Positions 53,677 through 64,000 of a stretch of 64,000 nucleotides of DNA are shown piece by piece. Both the position numbers and the translations under genes were made by a program. The notes beneath the pieces are model-generated. The model searched no databases. It was not told where the DNA came from and saw nothing but the letters and a program-made list of their open reading frames with translations. The DNA is taken from the NCBI GenBank assembly GCA_030248065.1, contig JASAMV010002756.1, forward strand, positions 1-64,000, written 5' to 3'. Every line of letters starts with the position of its first letter. The first letter of the stretch is position 1. This DNA is from Rhynchonema sp. JSB1_4 (Eukaryota > Nematoda > Chromadorea > Monhysterida > Xyalidae).

Positions 53677-55225
53677 TCACTTGCACACCACCCTGGGATC
53701 CTTGCGTATCCTCCTGCAGCCCCAGTAGTCGGCGGCCAGGTTGGTGCAAAAACTGAACACTCGTGAGCCTCGCTCGTCGGTCGCCTCGGACACACAACGG
53801 CCAAGCTGCTCGTCGCAGAAACAACCGTAGCTGCAGAAAAATACACGGGATAATTTATGCTATTTTCTCTGATTGGGGATGTGCAATGTAAGGATATTCA
53901 CAATGACATATAAGAATTATAAAATTCCCGTGACTCACAAAAATCAAAAAAAAACCCCGCAACCCGCCCCCCCCTCCTAATACAATATCCGTCTAGGCGG
54001 ACTCCATATAATCGCTTGTTTCGGTCTGTTTTCACAGATGGGCAAGGTGTAGGCCATGACGATGTGAACCACTGTATGTTCCGACCAGTAATGGACCTTT
54101 CCTAAAAGCACCACGAGAATTTTTAAACTCGGTTGGTATGGCTCACTGGTGTGGCTCGCACTCTGCAGAAGTCACAATACGGCTTGAGCTTGTAATGGTA
54201 ACGACTTTTTTGGAAATTATTATGTGGGAATGGGAAGCTGCGAACAATACGAGGCCAAAAACAACACTAACTCGTCCAGCACAACACCATTTGGTCGTTT
54301 GTGACAACACCAGAGTCCGAAATCAGCGTTGTTGTAGTAATGACGGCAGACGTCCGGCTCGTTTAGACAATGGTGACCACCATCTGGAAGGAGTGAGAGT
54401 TTGGAGTGGCAGGACGTTGCAACAGTTGCTGAAAACACACAACAGTGACTAAACGGTGACCAGGCAATTGGGCAAAGCAGTTTGGGCAAGCACTTTGCTG
54501 GAATATGCGGGTTTGTTGTGGTCGGGGAGGCAAAATAATTCGGGTGGACCATCATTCTTGGGATTTCGTTGTTTCTGTACTTTCGACCAGCGAAAAGTTG
54601 TTCCCCCAGTAGGCTGCCAGAAATTTTCACGGTGGTCGTAAACACAGAAACAACGAAATCGCAAAATGTGACGTATTCCGTTTTTGACGTCGCGACAGTG
54701 TCATGGTACTGTGTTGCCCTAGATAACAACAGAACCTCGACCAAACCAGACCCGCATGCCAGCAAGATGTGCACCAGCCTATATTTGATTCAGGGATCCA
54801 CGGTGGCATTCGTGTGCCTCCACTCGATCGGGGCCTTTAAATGACCTGCACCGTCAACCAAAAAAAAAAGATTCATCGCAGGTCTGATGATCGCCCATAG
54901 CCAAGTTGGAAACTGTTACGTTTTGCCACGCTCAATTCTTAGAAAGGCACGTCAGATGAGTTTGTTTCTGGGCTATTTTACTACTGTATAAGGCTATTTT
55001 ACTTGAGGCTAAACGAAGTCTAAGAAACGCTGAGTTTTCGAAAGGCAGCAATGCTACCAAGTTTAACAACCAATAAAAACAGGGAAATGAAATCCCATGC
55101 AATTACTCACAATTAAAAGCGCCATGGAAATGCTGTAGATTGTTGATGTTGTTCTGGATAACGTAGGTCGTGGTGGAGTCCGGCATTAGCAAATACGGCA
55201 CGGCTATGGCCAACAGCCAGCGCAT
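53677..55225 (-). CDS. Small secreted cysteine-rich protein (incomplete model)
   Basis: The first exon, 55111-55225, encodes a signal peptide (MRWLLAIAVPYLLMP) and a short mature start (TTTYVIQNNINNLQHF). It ends at a strong GTGAGT donor in phase 1. The last exon, 53677-53830, follows a TTTTTCTGCAG acceptor and encodes 50 residues with seven cysteines (YGCFCDEQLGRC, FCTNLAADYWGC, VVCK) before the stop. The two exons differ in phase, so at least one small internal exon is missing from my model. The YGCFC start recalls the PLA2 calcium loop, but there is no CCxxHD segment. It could be a truncated PLA2 relative or an unrelated disulfide-rich secreted peptide. It lies 1.2 kb upstream of the PLA2 gene on the same strand. 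Confidence 0.55.
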
Positions 55226-56775
55226 TTTAAGTTAGATTTGAGAAATGATTGAAAAAACGATGTCAATTTCACATTTTAAAAATGTTTAACTTGGTCCAGT
55301 GTATTTAAATTGAAATGTTAAACACTGTTGAACGTCTATCAATAGAAATGCTGGCTTTTCTGGACAGCAAACTTTTGTTGAATAAATTCTTTGCACGTAT
55401 TGTGTTGATAAGGGTATGAGACAATAGAATAGAGGTGTACCCATGTACATGCGTATGATGCGTAACAAATCTATTATTAAATAAATGATATCATTATTTC
55501 AATTCGCATATTGTTGTGTCTCAGTTCCAGTTACATATGTATACCTATATGTGCGGAAGGAACCGAAACTAAACTGGAATCAACCATACCAGTGCATTAA
55601 ACACACGCAGCTGTCTGTGACGCGCGGAACGCCTATCAGTGCGATATCTGTTTCACTTTTAGTGAGATTTACTTTGGCTCCAATTACGCAATATATTCCT
55701 TGTTTGATGAATACTTGAGAATCCTTAAAGATTATCAATATTTATTTCATGCGTATTGTTGCTGTAAAGTTGCCGTGCAACAATAGTACATACTTCCGAT
55801 TCAGATTCATGTTCCGGATATCCAGTGGCAAACTTGAACTTCTTTAAACCACGTTGGCACCTGAAATTGCAATTGAATTCCACTTTACGGGGATTAACAT
55901 AATCCGTAATGCGTACTGATGCCTTCGCAATATTCAACATGAACTGATAAAATGCACATTTGCGAAACTTTTACGTGCGTGTGACATCCATAACGTTATG
56001 CAATATGTAATGTGACACGAACTTTGTTTGCGTGATCAAAGGCGCATGACAATCAATATTTGAAAAAATAATAAAATGATGCGGTATCAAACATCATAAA
56101 TGAGTATCCAAAGACCTTGCCATCTGCGCTGAACCGTTGGAATTATCTCGAACGGATGCTAATAAAGTCGACATCGACAGCTGTAGTCAGTCAATAAAAA
56201 TCAATAATGCATGGACACTGCAGTCGTTGCGATCTTTTGCTCAGCATGATGCGTCGTCTTTGAGAGGAACTTCAGAATATACAACCAACAAATTCTGGGC
56301 ATCTTGTCAAGAATTTGAAAAAACCTCGGCGAAATTGAAAATAATTACCATTTAAACACTTTCATAAACATTATACTGTTCGCTGTATTCGCGTTTCAAA
56401 CGTCGAAATGGCACCGCCACCTGAGTTCGTGCTGCGGCTAAGATCACATTCAGTCAACAAAATCAAAAGATACAGGAAAGGGAGGGCATTCTGATTGAAC
56501 GACAACAACAACTGGAATTCAGATGTTGGTCTCCTATTTGTTGTCTGTTCAAAAATACGCAATGCAACAGACGCGTTTAATGTACAATGATCAAAGTTAA
56601 ATAAGTTCAGACAGCAACAACAACGACTGTAGTCTGCCCGACAACCCCAGCGACTACTCGAGTGTCTGCAAACGCCTCTGACTGTGTGCCGGTCAAGTCA
56701 TCGACAGCAGACAGATCACGCTGCAGTCCCTCACAACATGCGATGATATAGCAACAATATGTATTTTGAACGACA
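55226..56775. other. Gene-free stretch before the minisatellites
   Basis: AT-rich sequence. Short open frames have no support. No repeats are seen until the array at about 56776. Confidence 0.4.
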
Positions 56776-59001
56776 AGGCAGGACAATGAACGGTAATGCA
56801 GGACAATGAACGGTAATGCAGGACAATGAACGGTAAGGCAGGACAATGAACGGTAATGCAGGACAATGAACGGTAAGGCAGGACAATGAACGGTAATGCA
56901 GGACAATGAACGGTAAGGCAGGTCAATGAACGGTAAGGCAGGACAATGAACGGTAATGCAGGACAATGAACGGTAAGGCAAGACATTGAACGGTAAGGCA
57001 GCGCAATGAACGGTAATGCAGGACAATGAACGGTAATGCAGGACAATGAACGGTTAGGCAGGACAATGAACGGTAAAGCAGGACAATGAACGGTAATGCA
57101 GGACAATGAACGGTAAGGCAGGACAATGAACGGTAAAGCAGGACAATGAATGGTAAGGCAGGACAATGAACGGTAATGCAGGACAATGAACGGTAAGGCA
57201 GGACAATGAACGGTAAGGCAGGACAATGAACGGTAAGGCAGGACAATGAACGGTAAGGCAGGACAATGAACGGTAAGGCAGGACAATGAACGGTAAGGCA
57301 GGACAATGAACGGTAAGGCAGGACAATGAACGGTAATGCAGGACAATGAACGGTAAGGCAGGACAATGAACGGTAAGGCAGGACAATGAACGGTAAGGCA
57401 GGACAATGAACGGTAAGGCAGGACAATGAACGGTAATGCAGGACAATGAACGGTAATGCAGGACAATGAACGGTAAGGCAGGACAATGAACGGTAAGGCA
57501 GGACAATGAACGGTAAGGCAGGACAATGAGCGGTAAAGCAGGACAATGAACGGTAATGCAGGACAATGAACGGTACAGCAATGAACGGTAAGGCAGGACA
57601 ATGAACGGTAAGGCAGGACAATGAACGGTAAGGCAGGACAATGAAAGCAGGCAGGTAAGGCAGGCAATAACGAGCCCCCCAGGACAATGAACGGTAAGGC
57701 AGGACAATGAACGGTAATGCGGAACAAGACAGAGGCAGGACAAGAACGGAACCGCAGGACAATGAACGGTAATGCAGGACAATGAACGGTAAGGCAGGAC
57801 AATGAACGGTAAGGCAGGACAATGAACGGTAAGGCAGGACAATGAACGGTAAGGCAGGACAATGAACGGTAAGGCAGGACAATGAACGGTAATGCAGGAC
57901 AATGAACGGTAGGGCAGGGCAATGAACGGTAAGGCAGGACAATGAACGGTAGGGCAGGTCAATGAACGGTAAGGCAGGACAATGAACGGTAGGGCAGGTC
58001 AATGAACGGTAAGGCAGGACAATGAACGGTAATGCAGGACAATGAACGGTAGGGCAGGGCAATGAACGGTAAGGCAGGACAATGAACGGTAGGGCAGGGC
58101 AATGAACGGTAAGGCAGGACAATGAATGGTAGGGCAGGGCAATGAACGGTAAGGCAGGACAATGAACGGTAAGGCAGGACAATGAACGGTAATGCAGGAC
58201 AATGAACGGTAGGGCAGGGCAATGAACGGTAAGGCAGGACAATGAATGGTAGGGCAGGGCAATGAACGGTAAGGCAGGACAATGAACGGTAGGGCAGGGC
58301 AATGAACGGTAAGGCAGGACAATGAACGGTAGGGCAGGGCAATGAACGGTAAGGCAGGACAATGAACGGTAATGCAGGACAATGAACGGTAGGGCAGGGC
58401 AATGAACGGTAAGGCAGGACAATGAACAGGACAATGAACGGTAAGGCAGGACAATGAACGGTAATGCAGGACAATGAACGGTAGGGCAGGGCAATGAACG
58501 GTAAGGCAGGACAATGAACAGGACAATGAACGGTAAGGCAGGACAATAAACGGTAACGCAGGACAATGTACGGTAGGCCAGGACAATGAACGGTAAGGCA
58601 GGACAATGAACGGTAAGGCAGGACAATGAAAGGCAATGCAGGATAATGAACGGTAAGGCAGGACAATGAACAGGACAATGTACGGTAGGCCAGGACAATG
58701 AACGGTAAGGCAGGACAATGAACAGGGCAATGAACGGTAAGGCAGGACAATGAACAGGACAATGAACGGTAAGGCAGGACAATGAACGGTAATGCAGGAC
58801 AATGAACGGTAGGGCAGGGCAATGAACGGTAAGGCAGGACAATGAACAGGACAATGTACGGTAGGCCAGGACAATGAACGGTAAGGCAGGACAATGAACG
58901 GTAAGGCAGGACAATGAACGGTAATGCAGGACAATGAACGGTAGGGCAGGGCAATGAACGGTAAGGCAGGACAAAGAACGGTAAGGCAGGACAATGAACG
59001 G
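56776..59001. repeat. 20-bp minisatellite, about 110 units
   Basis: The unit is ACAATGAACGGTAAGGCAGG with common variants (GGTAATGCAGG, GGTAGGGCAGGGC). Between about 57900 and 58400 the variants alternate with a 40-bp period, which shows a higher-order structure. Near 57575-57760 the register is broken by shortened and foreign units. Because 20 is not a multiple of three and the minus-strand unit has no stops, all three minus-strand frames stay open for hundreds of codons. I treat the resulting low-complexity frames as artefacts. Confidence 0.97.
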
Positions 59002-59318
59002 TGACAACGAAACAACAGAAACTGACAATGACACAATAAAAAGTGACAACGAAACAACAAACACTTTTTATTGTGTCATTGTCAGTTTCTGTTGTCTCGT
59101 TGTCACTTTCTATTGTGTCATTGTCAGTTTCTGTTGTCTCGTTGTCATTTTTTATTGTGTCATTGTCAGTTTCTGTTGTCTCGTTGTCACTTTTTATTGT
59201 GTCATTGTCAGTTTCTGTTGTCTCGTTGTCACTTTTTATTGTGTCATTGTCAGTTTCTGTTGTCTCGTTGTCACTTTTTCTTGTGTCATTGCCAGTTTCT
59301 GTTGTCTCGTTGTCACTT
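59002..59318. repeat. 42-bp minisatellite with a hairpin at its left edge
   Basis: The unit, about 42 bp, contains TT(T/G)TATTGTGTCATTGTCAG and TTCTGTTGTCTCGTTGTCAC, repeated about six times from 59065. The first 60 bp (59002-59062) are the inverted complement of the following unit, so the array starts with a fold-back. It abuts the 20-bp array on the left and a different 20-bp array on the right. Confidence 0.93.
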
Positions 59319-60455
59319 CCTAGTTTGGCATAGTCTATTTCTAGTTTGGCATAGTCTATTCCCAGTTTGGCATAGTCTATTCCACGTTTGGCATAGTCTG
59401 TTTCTGACTGGGCATAGTCCGTTTCTAGTTTGGCATAGTCTATTCCTAGTTTGGCATACTCTATTCCTAGTTTGGCATAGTCTATTTCTAGTTTGGCATT
59501 GTCTATTTCTAGTTTGGCATAGTCTATTCCTAGTTTGGCATGATCTATTCCACGTTTGGCATAGTCTGTTTCTGACTGGGCATAGTCCGTTTCTAGTTTG
59601 GCATAGTCTATTCCTGGTTTGGCATAGTCAATTCCTAGTTTGGCATAGTCCATTCCTAGTTTGGCACAGCATGTTTCTAGCTCAGCATAGTCCGTTTCTA
59701 GTTCAGAATGTTCAGTTTCTAGTTCGGCATAGTCTATTCCTAGTTTGGCATAGTCTATTCCTAGTTTGGCATAGTCTATTCCAAGTTTGACATAGTCTGT
59801 TTCTAGCTCGGCATAGTCCGTTTCTAGTTCAGAATGTTCAGTTTTTAGTTCGGCATAGTCTATTCCTAGTTCGGCATAGTCTATTCCTAGTTTGGCATAG
59901 TCTATTCCTAGTTTGGCATAGTCTATTTCTAGTTTGGCATAGTCTATTCCTAGTTTGGCATAGTCTATTCCACGTTTGGCATAGTCTGTTTCTGACTGGG
60001 TATAGTCCGTTTCTAGTTTGGCATAGTCTATTCCTGGTTTGGCATAGTCAATTCCTAGTTTGGCATAGTCTATTCCTAGTTTGGCACAGCATGTTTCTAG
60101 CTCAGCATAGTCCGTTTCTAGTTCAGAATGTTCAGTTTCTAGTTCGGCATCGTCTATTCCTAGTTTGGCATAGTCTATTCCTAGTTTGGCATAGTCTATT
60201 CCAAGTTTGGCACAGCATGTTTCTAGCTCAGCATAGTCCGTTTCTAGTTCAGAATGTTCAGTTTCTAGTTCGGCATAGTCTATTCCTAGTTTGGCATAGT
60301 CAATTCCTAGTTTGGCATAGTCTATTTCTAGTTTGGCATAGTCTATTCCTAGTTTGGCACAACATGTTTCTAGCTCAGCATGTTCAGTTTCTAGTTCGGC
60401 ATAGTCTGTTTCTAGTTCGACATAGTCTGTTTCTAGTTCGGCATAGTCTGCACAT
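59319..60455. repeat. 20-bp minisatellite, about 57 units, with higher-order repeat
   Basis: The unit is CTAGTTTGGCATAGTCTATT with variants (CAGTTCGGC, CTGACTGGGC, CAGCATGTTTCTAGCTC). A block of about 420 bp, from CACGTTTGGCATAGTC through GTTCAGAATGTTCAG, appears at about 59550 and again at about 59970. This shows segmental amplification on top of single-unit amplification. Long plus-strand frames through it are repeat artefacts. Confidence 0.96.
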
Positions 60456-61900
60456 CATTTTTCCGTGCTTATCACGTGAGCGTGGACTTTACTTGGTTCA
60501 CAAATGCACTCTCCAGATGTGAAACCAGACATCGATACCGTTGTGCACAAACATTAGTTGTTCGAAACGGGCAACGAAACAGCACATTGCTGTTCAGTCA
60601 CATTTCTGCTTCTTATTTCATTGGAGCCAATTGAGGTTTTAGCCTTTACGTTTGATGTATTCGAACCTCAAAATTGTGGAAAGTCCGCAGATATGCTCAT
60701 TGCGGCTTGTGTGTTGGTAGGTACCACGCAAACAAAATTGACGTAGTGCATACAGGCGTGGTGTGTTGGGCTTTAAAATGTTGGGTCCAATAGATTGCTT
60801 GATTGATGCAGGACTCATTTCAGCATGGTACTCAACAGTGAAGACAGTGGAAACTTGCCCAGCTAACAGTTTAGTTTGGTGATAAGCAGCGGTCACACGC
60901 AATACCACAGCAAAACGGTTCACCTGACTGCCGATTAGATTTCTGCCTTGTTCCCATTTGAAAGATTTCGTTATTCTGTATTTTCTGAATATGTGTGGCA
61001 GTTAAGTGCATGTGTTTGGAATTATTCATTGCTCATGCTTAGAGATTATTTATACTGTAGGTAGTTTTGCAATTTATACCGTTCATCAGCATATGAAGGG
61101 GTCTTCAATTTTAAAACCGTGTCCGGCTTCTTTTCGCATTGCATAACGCACAAGGCGTGCGATTCAAAAGCAGGCCGTAGTGGAAAAGACGCACGCGCGA
61201 GCAAAACCGTTCGACATCATGTGGGCTTACCGCAGACGCCTGCCACAGCACAGTTTGGTTGTTCTGCTGGATAGAAATCGATAAACCTGCGCACACCCGT
61301 CTGATTGCTTTGCTGCCTTTGTCATGTCGTTCGACTCAAACCTTTACTGGAAGTTTCCTGTGTTTCGAATAATTTCAAGGCGTATGGTAATTTTGAACTA
61401 TGAAGTTAAACCATGGTATACATGTTGAACAATACTGTTCGGTTTGACGATTTGTTGTTAATTCAGGCTGCTGTGCCTGTGCGTGGCTCCCGAAAGTTAT
61501 GATATTTTTTATTGCGGAAAATTGCACCACCATCAAACTGAAGTCAGTCCGTCGAAAGTGCGTACCATTCCCGCATTATTGCTTGCTTTTTGCAATGCGT
61601 GCGCAAGTCAGATACGCACAGCAACACACAAACCAGTGTTGCACACAAGTTTTCACATTCGTGTACGAAAACGGCCTTCAAAAGCCGTTGCGTTGCGGCT
61701 CGCCACCACACACACAACGGCTTTGCGTGGCGCCAGCAGCCTGAGAGGCTTGGCATTGCAGTTTCTGCCTCGAAAACTGTGTTGGGCGAGCGCACAACAC
61801 GCCACGTTTGGGATTAGTCATGACAAGTTTCTACTTATTCGGAGAACATTGCCAGCTAACACGTGGTTCATTTGCCAAAACCCTCAAACACATCTACAGC
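60456..61900. other. Spacer upstream of the unrecognised gene
   Basis: Open frames are present on both strands but none resembles a family I know. An inverted CGTTGCG/CACACACAAC-rich patch lies near 61690. Early exons of the following gene could be here; I cannot define them. Confidence 0.35.
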
Positions 61901-61960
61901 TGGTTTTCAGACTTATCACACACAAAAGGCTTTCCTTCATTTCAACTTTATATTCGAGTG

Positions 61961-62345
61961 AACCAACCTCGGGGATCGGGCTCGAAGTGCCATATTATTC
62001 GTGTTCGCTCAATTCACACGGAGGCGATTTGAGAGGAGGAGAGTATCGTTGGTGTCCAAAAACGAAACTCCGATCCTTCACGTTGTCAAACATTCCGTCC
62101 TTAAACTCCACACAGGATTCTGATACACCGGTTCAGGTAATATATACGGTTATTCTGTGGCTTGTTGTCTGATTTTTTCAAGACCAACCTCCCTGATATT
62201 TCAGGTGGGCTTTGTTGGTATCTCTGCTTGCGAGCACAGCGATTACTACAACCCCCGGCCGCAGCCACCGACGGGTCGCGAGGCTTTGAACTTCAACTCG
62301 GAACCTCCGTGGGATCCGGATCCATCGTCATCATTCCGCCAGTAA
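61961..62345 (+). CDS. Last two exons of an unrecognised gene
   Basis: The terminal exon 62205-62345 follows a clean TGATATTTCAG acceptor and encodes 46 residues from VGFVGISACEHSDYYNPRPQ to a stop. The preceding coding segment ends at donor 62136 in the same phase (phase 0). It reads ...EVPYYSCSLNSHGGDLRGG...NSTQDSDTPVQ. Its 5' limit is unclear; an acceptor near 61960 (TTATATTCGAG) is one option and the frame is open further upstream. Composition and splicing look like real coding sequence, rich in Pro, Ser and Asp at the end. I do not recognise the family. It ends 429 bp before the ornithine decarboxylase start codon on the same strand. Confidence 0.5.
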
Positions 62346-62773
62346 ATCGGCCCTGCATACGTTGGTTTTCGGACGGGTATTTTGTCTTTGTCACATGTCA
62401 AGAGAATGAGCCGTATGAAGTTTGAAGGCAAGCACTGTAACCACGACTTCAACATAAAGAAAGGCACATTTTGTTTGAGCAAGATTTGGCGACAGAGTTG
62501 GAGCGCAAAGATCGACCGACATAAAAGCAGTTTATCGTGATGCCTACAATGTTAATTTTAGGCTCAGGGGAACAGCTTTTAGCTAGTTCTGTGGTTTTAT
62601 CGCAAAATATGGCAACTATCCAAAGTATTTGCCGTTGTCTTGCTACAGTCGTGCCCGTGTCTTCCACATCGACACGCCCCAAATGTTTCACCACTTTGTC
62701 ATCATTATTGCAGGTGTTGTCCCTGTTTCCGTGATTTTGCGCTTTCTTCTTCGCTATTCCGCCACGCTCGACT
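62346..62773 (+). promoter_or_regulatory. Upstream region of ornithine decarboxylase
   Basis: It holds the 3' end of the preceding gene and the 5' untranslated/promoter region of ODC. A GGTGTTGTCC segment after TTATTGCAG (about 62706-62714) could be a 5' UTR splice acceptor. An ATGTTTCA word is at 62693. Confidence 0.35.
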
Positions 62774-64000
62774 ATGGCTAACAGCGCCGCACTACTTCCC
62801 ACCGCAAACTTTCCAATGACCAAGCCTGCTAATGTTTCAATGATGCCGCTCGTTAAACAAGACCAACAGCAAGATTCGTTCTGGAAAGACCGCACGCCGG
62901 AGAAAACCGAACTGCGAAACAACGACGGTTCGCGCTTGGTCGTGATCAGTGGAGACGAGCCGAAACTCGCACCTCATCAGTACGCGCAGTACATTGCCAG
63001 CGCGCACAACCTACAGGTGATAGAGGCAAGGGATTTGGTTTTGGGTAACCCTTAGGCTTAGGCTGGCTTAGGCGTAATGAAAAGTGATTGTTTGGTCCTG
63101 AACCACAATGGAAGCGAGCTAATCTGACTAACTGATGTTTCACACCCTTAACCTGGCACTGATTTTCCAAGGCCGACGATCGAGCGTTCTTCGTGATGCA
63201 CCTGGACGAGATCTATACGCAGATGTCCCGTTGGCGCGCAAGTCTGCCCCGAGTGTCACCCTACTACGCAGTCAAGTGCAACAATGACCCTTTGTTGCTG
63301 AGAGTGTTGGCATCGCTCGGTTGCGGGTTCGATTGTGCGAGCAAGAATGAAATTGAACAGGTCGGATAGAGCAATAAGATCTGTTATGACCCTGCCCTTC
63401 CCGTTGCAAGCTTAGGATTTTTGTTTTCGAAAAGTAAAGTTGTTTGTTGTTATCATGCACATCGGTGGCCCGTCAGGTTCATGATCCGACGCAAACACAC
63501 CAAAGCTGCTTTACTATCCTGCTATCCCATCACAGATCCTGACCGATGTACGCCTGCCGCCATCCCGCATCATCTACGCGAATCCATGCAAGACGAGCAA
63601 CTACATCCGGCACGCTGCTAAACGTGGTGTGAATGTGATGACATTCGATAATGTTGATGAGCTGTACAAAGTGCGACAGGCGCATCCAAACGCACAGTTG
63701 GTGTTGCTTTTTCTATTTATTACACTTCTCGATAATTTCGTGAAACATCACTCTTCTTGCAGAATGATTCTACGAATCGCCGTTTCGGACGAGAGCGCTC
63801 AATGTCCTTTGAACATCAAGTTCGGATGTGAGCCGACTCAAGTGGCTGATGGGTTGCTCAAGACCGCTGCCGAAATGGGCGTACCTGTGATTGGCATTTC
63901 GTTAGTTCTGGGTGCTTCGTTGCTAAGGCAGCAATGGACGTGGTAACATTCGGTTACCGTATGTAGGCCCACTTAGGACAACGATTGAGGTTTAGGCCCG
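62774..64000 (+). CDS. ODC1: Ornithine decarboxylase, 5' part (runs off the window)
   Basis: Four exons are visible: 62774-63016, 63172-63360, 63536-63696 and 63763-63900, with phases 0, 0 and 2 at the internal junctions and 2 at the last donor. The gene continues past 64000. ODC decarboxylates ornithine to putrescine, the first step of polyamine synthesis; it is a PLP-dependent homodimer. The PLP-lysine motif appears as YYAVKCN, followed by CGFDCASKNEIEQ and YANPCKTSNYIRHAAKRGV. MTFDNVDELYK and LRIAVSDESAQCPLNIKFG follow. The lysine is intact, so this is an enzyme rather than an antizyme inhibitor as far as can be seen. The N-terminal region of about 80 residues is longer than the human one (about 40), with a Met/Pro/Gln-rich start. 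Introns 2 and 3 carry no repeats. ATGTTTCA words are at 62832 (coding), 63135 (intron 1, sense) and 63741 (intron 3, antisense). Confidence 0.95.

Noticed and set aside
54138..54844. Overlapping frames on both strands inside the cysteine-rich gene intron
   Set aside because: Neither strand shows a known motif or the cysteine pattern needed for the missing exon.
56693..59653. Very long open frames (up to about 713 codons) on the minus strand through the minisatellites
   Set aside because: They arise because the 20-bp unit is stop-free and its length is not a multiple of three, so all three frames encode the same kind of 20-residue repeat. No splice signals, no domain and no unique sequence support a gene.
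59071..60522. Long plus-strand frames in the CTAGTTTGGCATAGTCTATT array
   Set aside because: Same reason: a tandem repeat without stops. No start context or unique coding sequence.

Overview
This window is nuclear DNA from an invertebrate animal. The genes have many short exons with GT-AG introns, the proteins are metazoan orthologues, and repeats are abundant. There are no operons or ribosome binding sites. I cannot name the species. LZTFL1 implies a lineage with cilia. A dispersed TGATGTTTCA word resembles the nematode piRNA promoter core, which makes a nematode-like ecdysozoan one possibility, but this is only a hint.

Layout: 0-5.6 kb is repeat-dense, with a fold-back, a truncated non-LTR retrotransposon, TATTGG arrays, GC-rich fold-backs and five hAT-like miniature elements. 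Next come NDUFB7 (+, 5.86-6.96 kb) and a PELP1/RIX1-type ribosome biogenesis gene (+, 7.5-12.3 kb). A C2H2 zinc-finger gene lies on the minus strand (13.2-24.2 kb), with introns full of transposable elements. LZTFL1 (-, 25.7-27.7 kb) and IQGAP (-, 29.9-38.8 kb) follow. From 39 to 51 kb there is a 155-bp satellite, a near-perfect 280-bp-arm inverted repeat and nested inverted-repeat elements, with no gene I can support. A secreted phospholipase A2 (-, 51.6-52.5 kb) and a small secreted cysteine-rich gene (-, 53.7-55.2 kb) come next. Three abutting minisatellites occupy 56.8-60.5 kb. The window ends with the last exons of an unrecognised gene (+, about 62 kb) and the 5' part of ornithine decarboxylase (+, 62.8 kb to the edge).

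The genes are independent housekeeping, signalling and secreted functions and do not form a pathway. For PELP1, the zinc-finger gene, LZTFL1, PLA2 and ODC, exon phases close across essentially the whole model. IQGAP has two junctions that remain unresolved.

Two systems deserve attention. First, a set of hAT-like non-autonomous elements has CAGTG-type ends and 8-bp target duplications. Each family carries its own subterminal tag repeat, usually ending in TACC, and many share a central CGCGCG box; they are nested up to three deep. Second, the word TGATGTTTCA (core ATGTTTCA) occurs about 37 times as the 8-mer and 17 times as the 10-mer. It is concentrated in introns in the sense orientation, and sometimes lies exactly on splice sites. 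Coordinates were read by eye, so exon edges may be off by a base or two.
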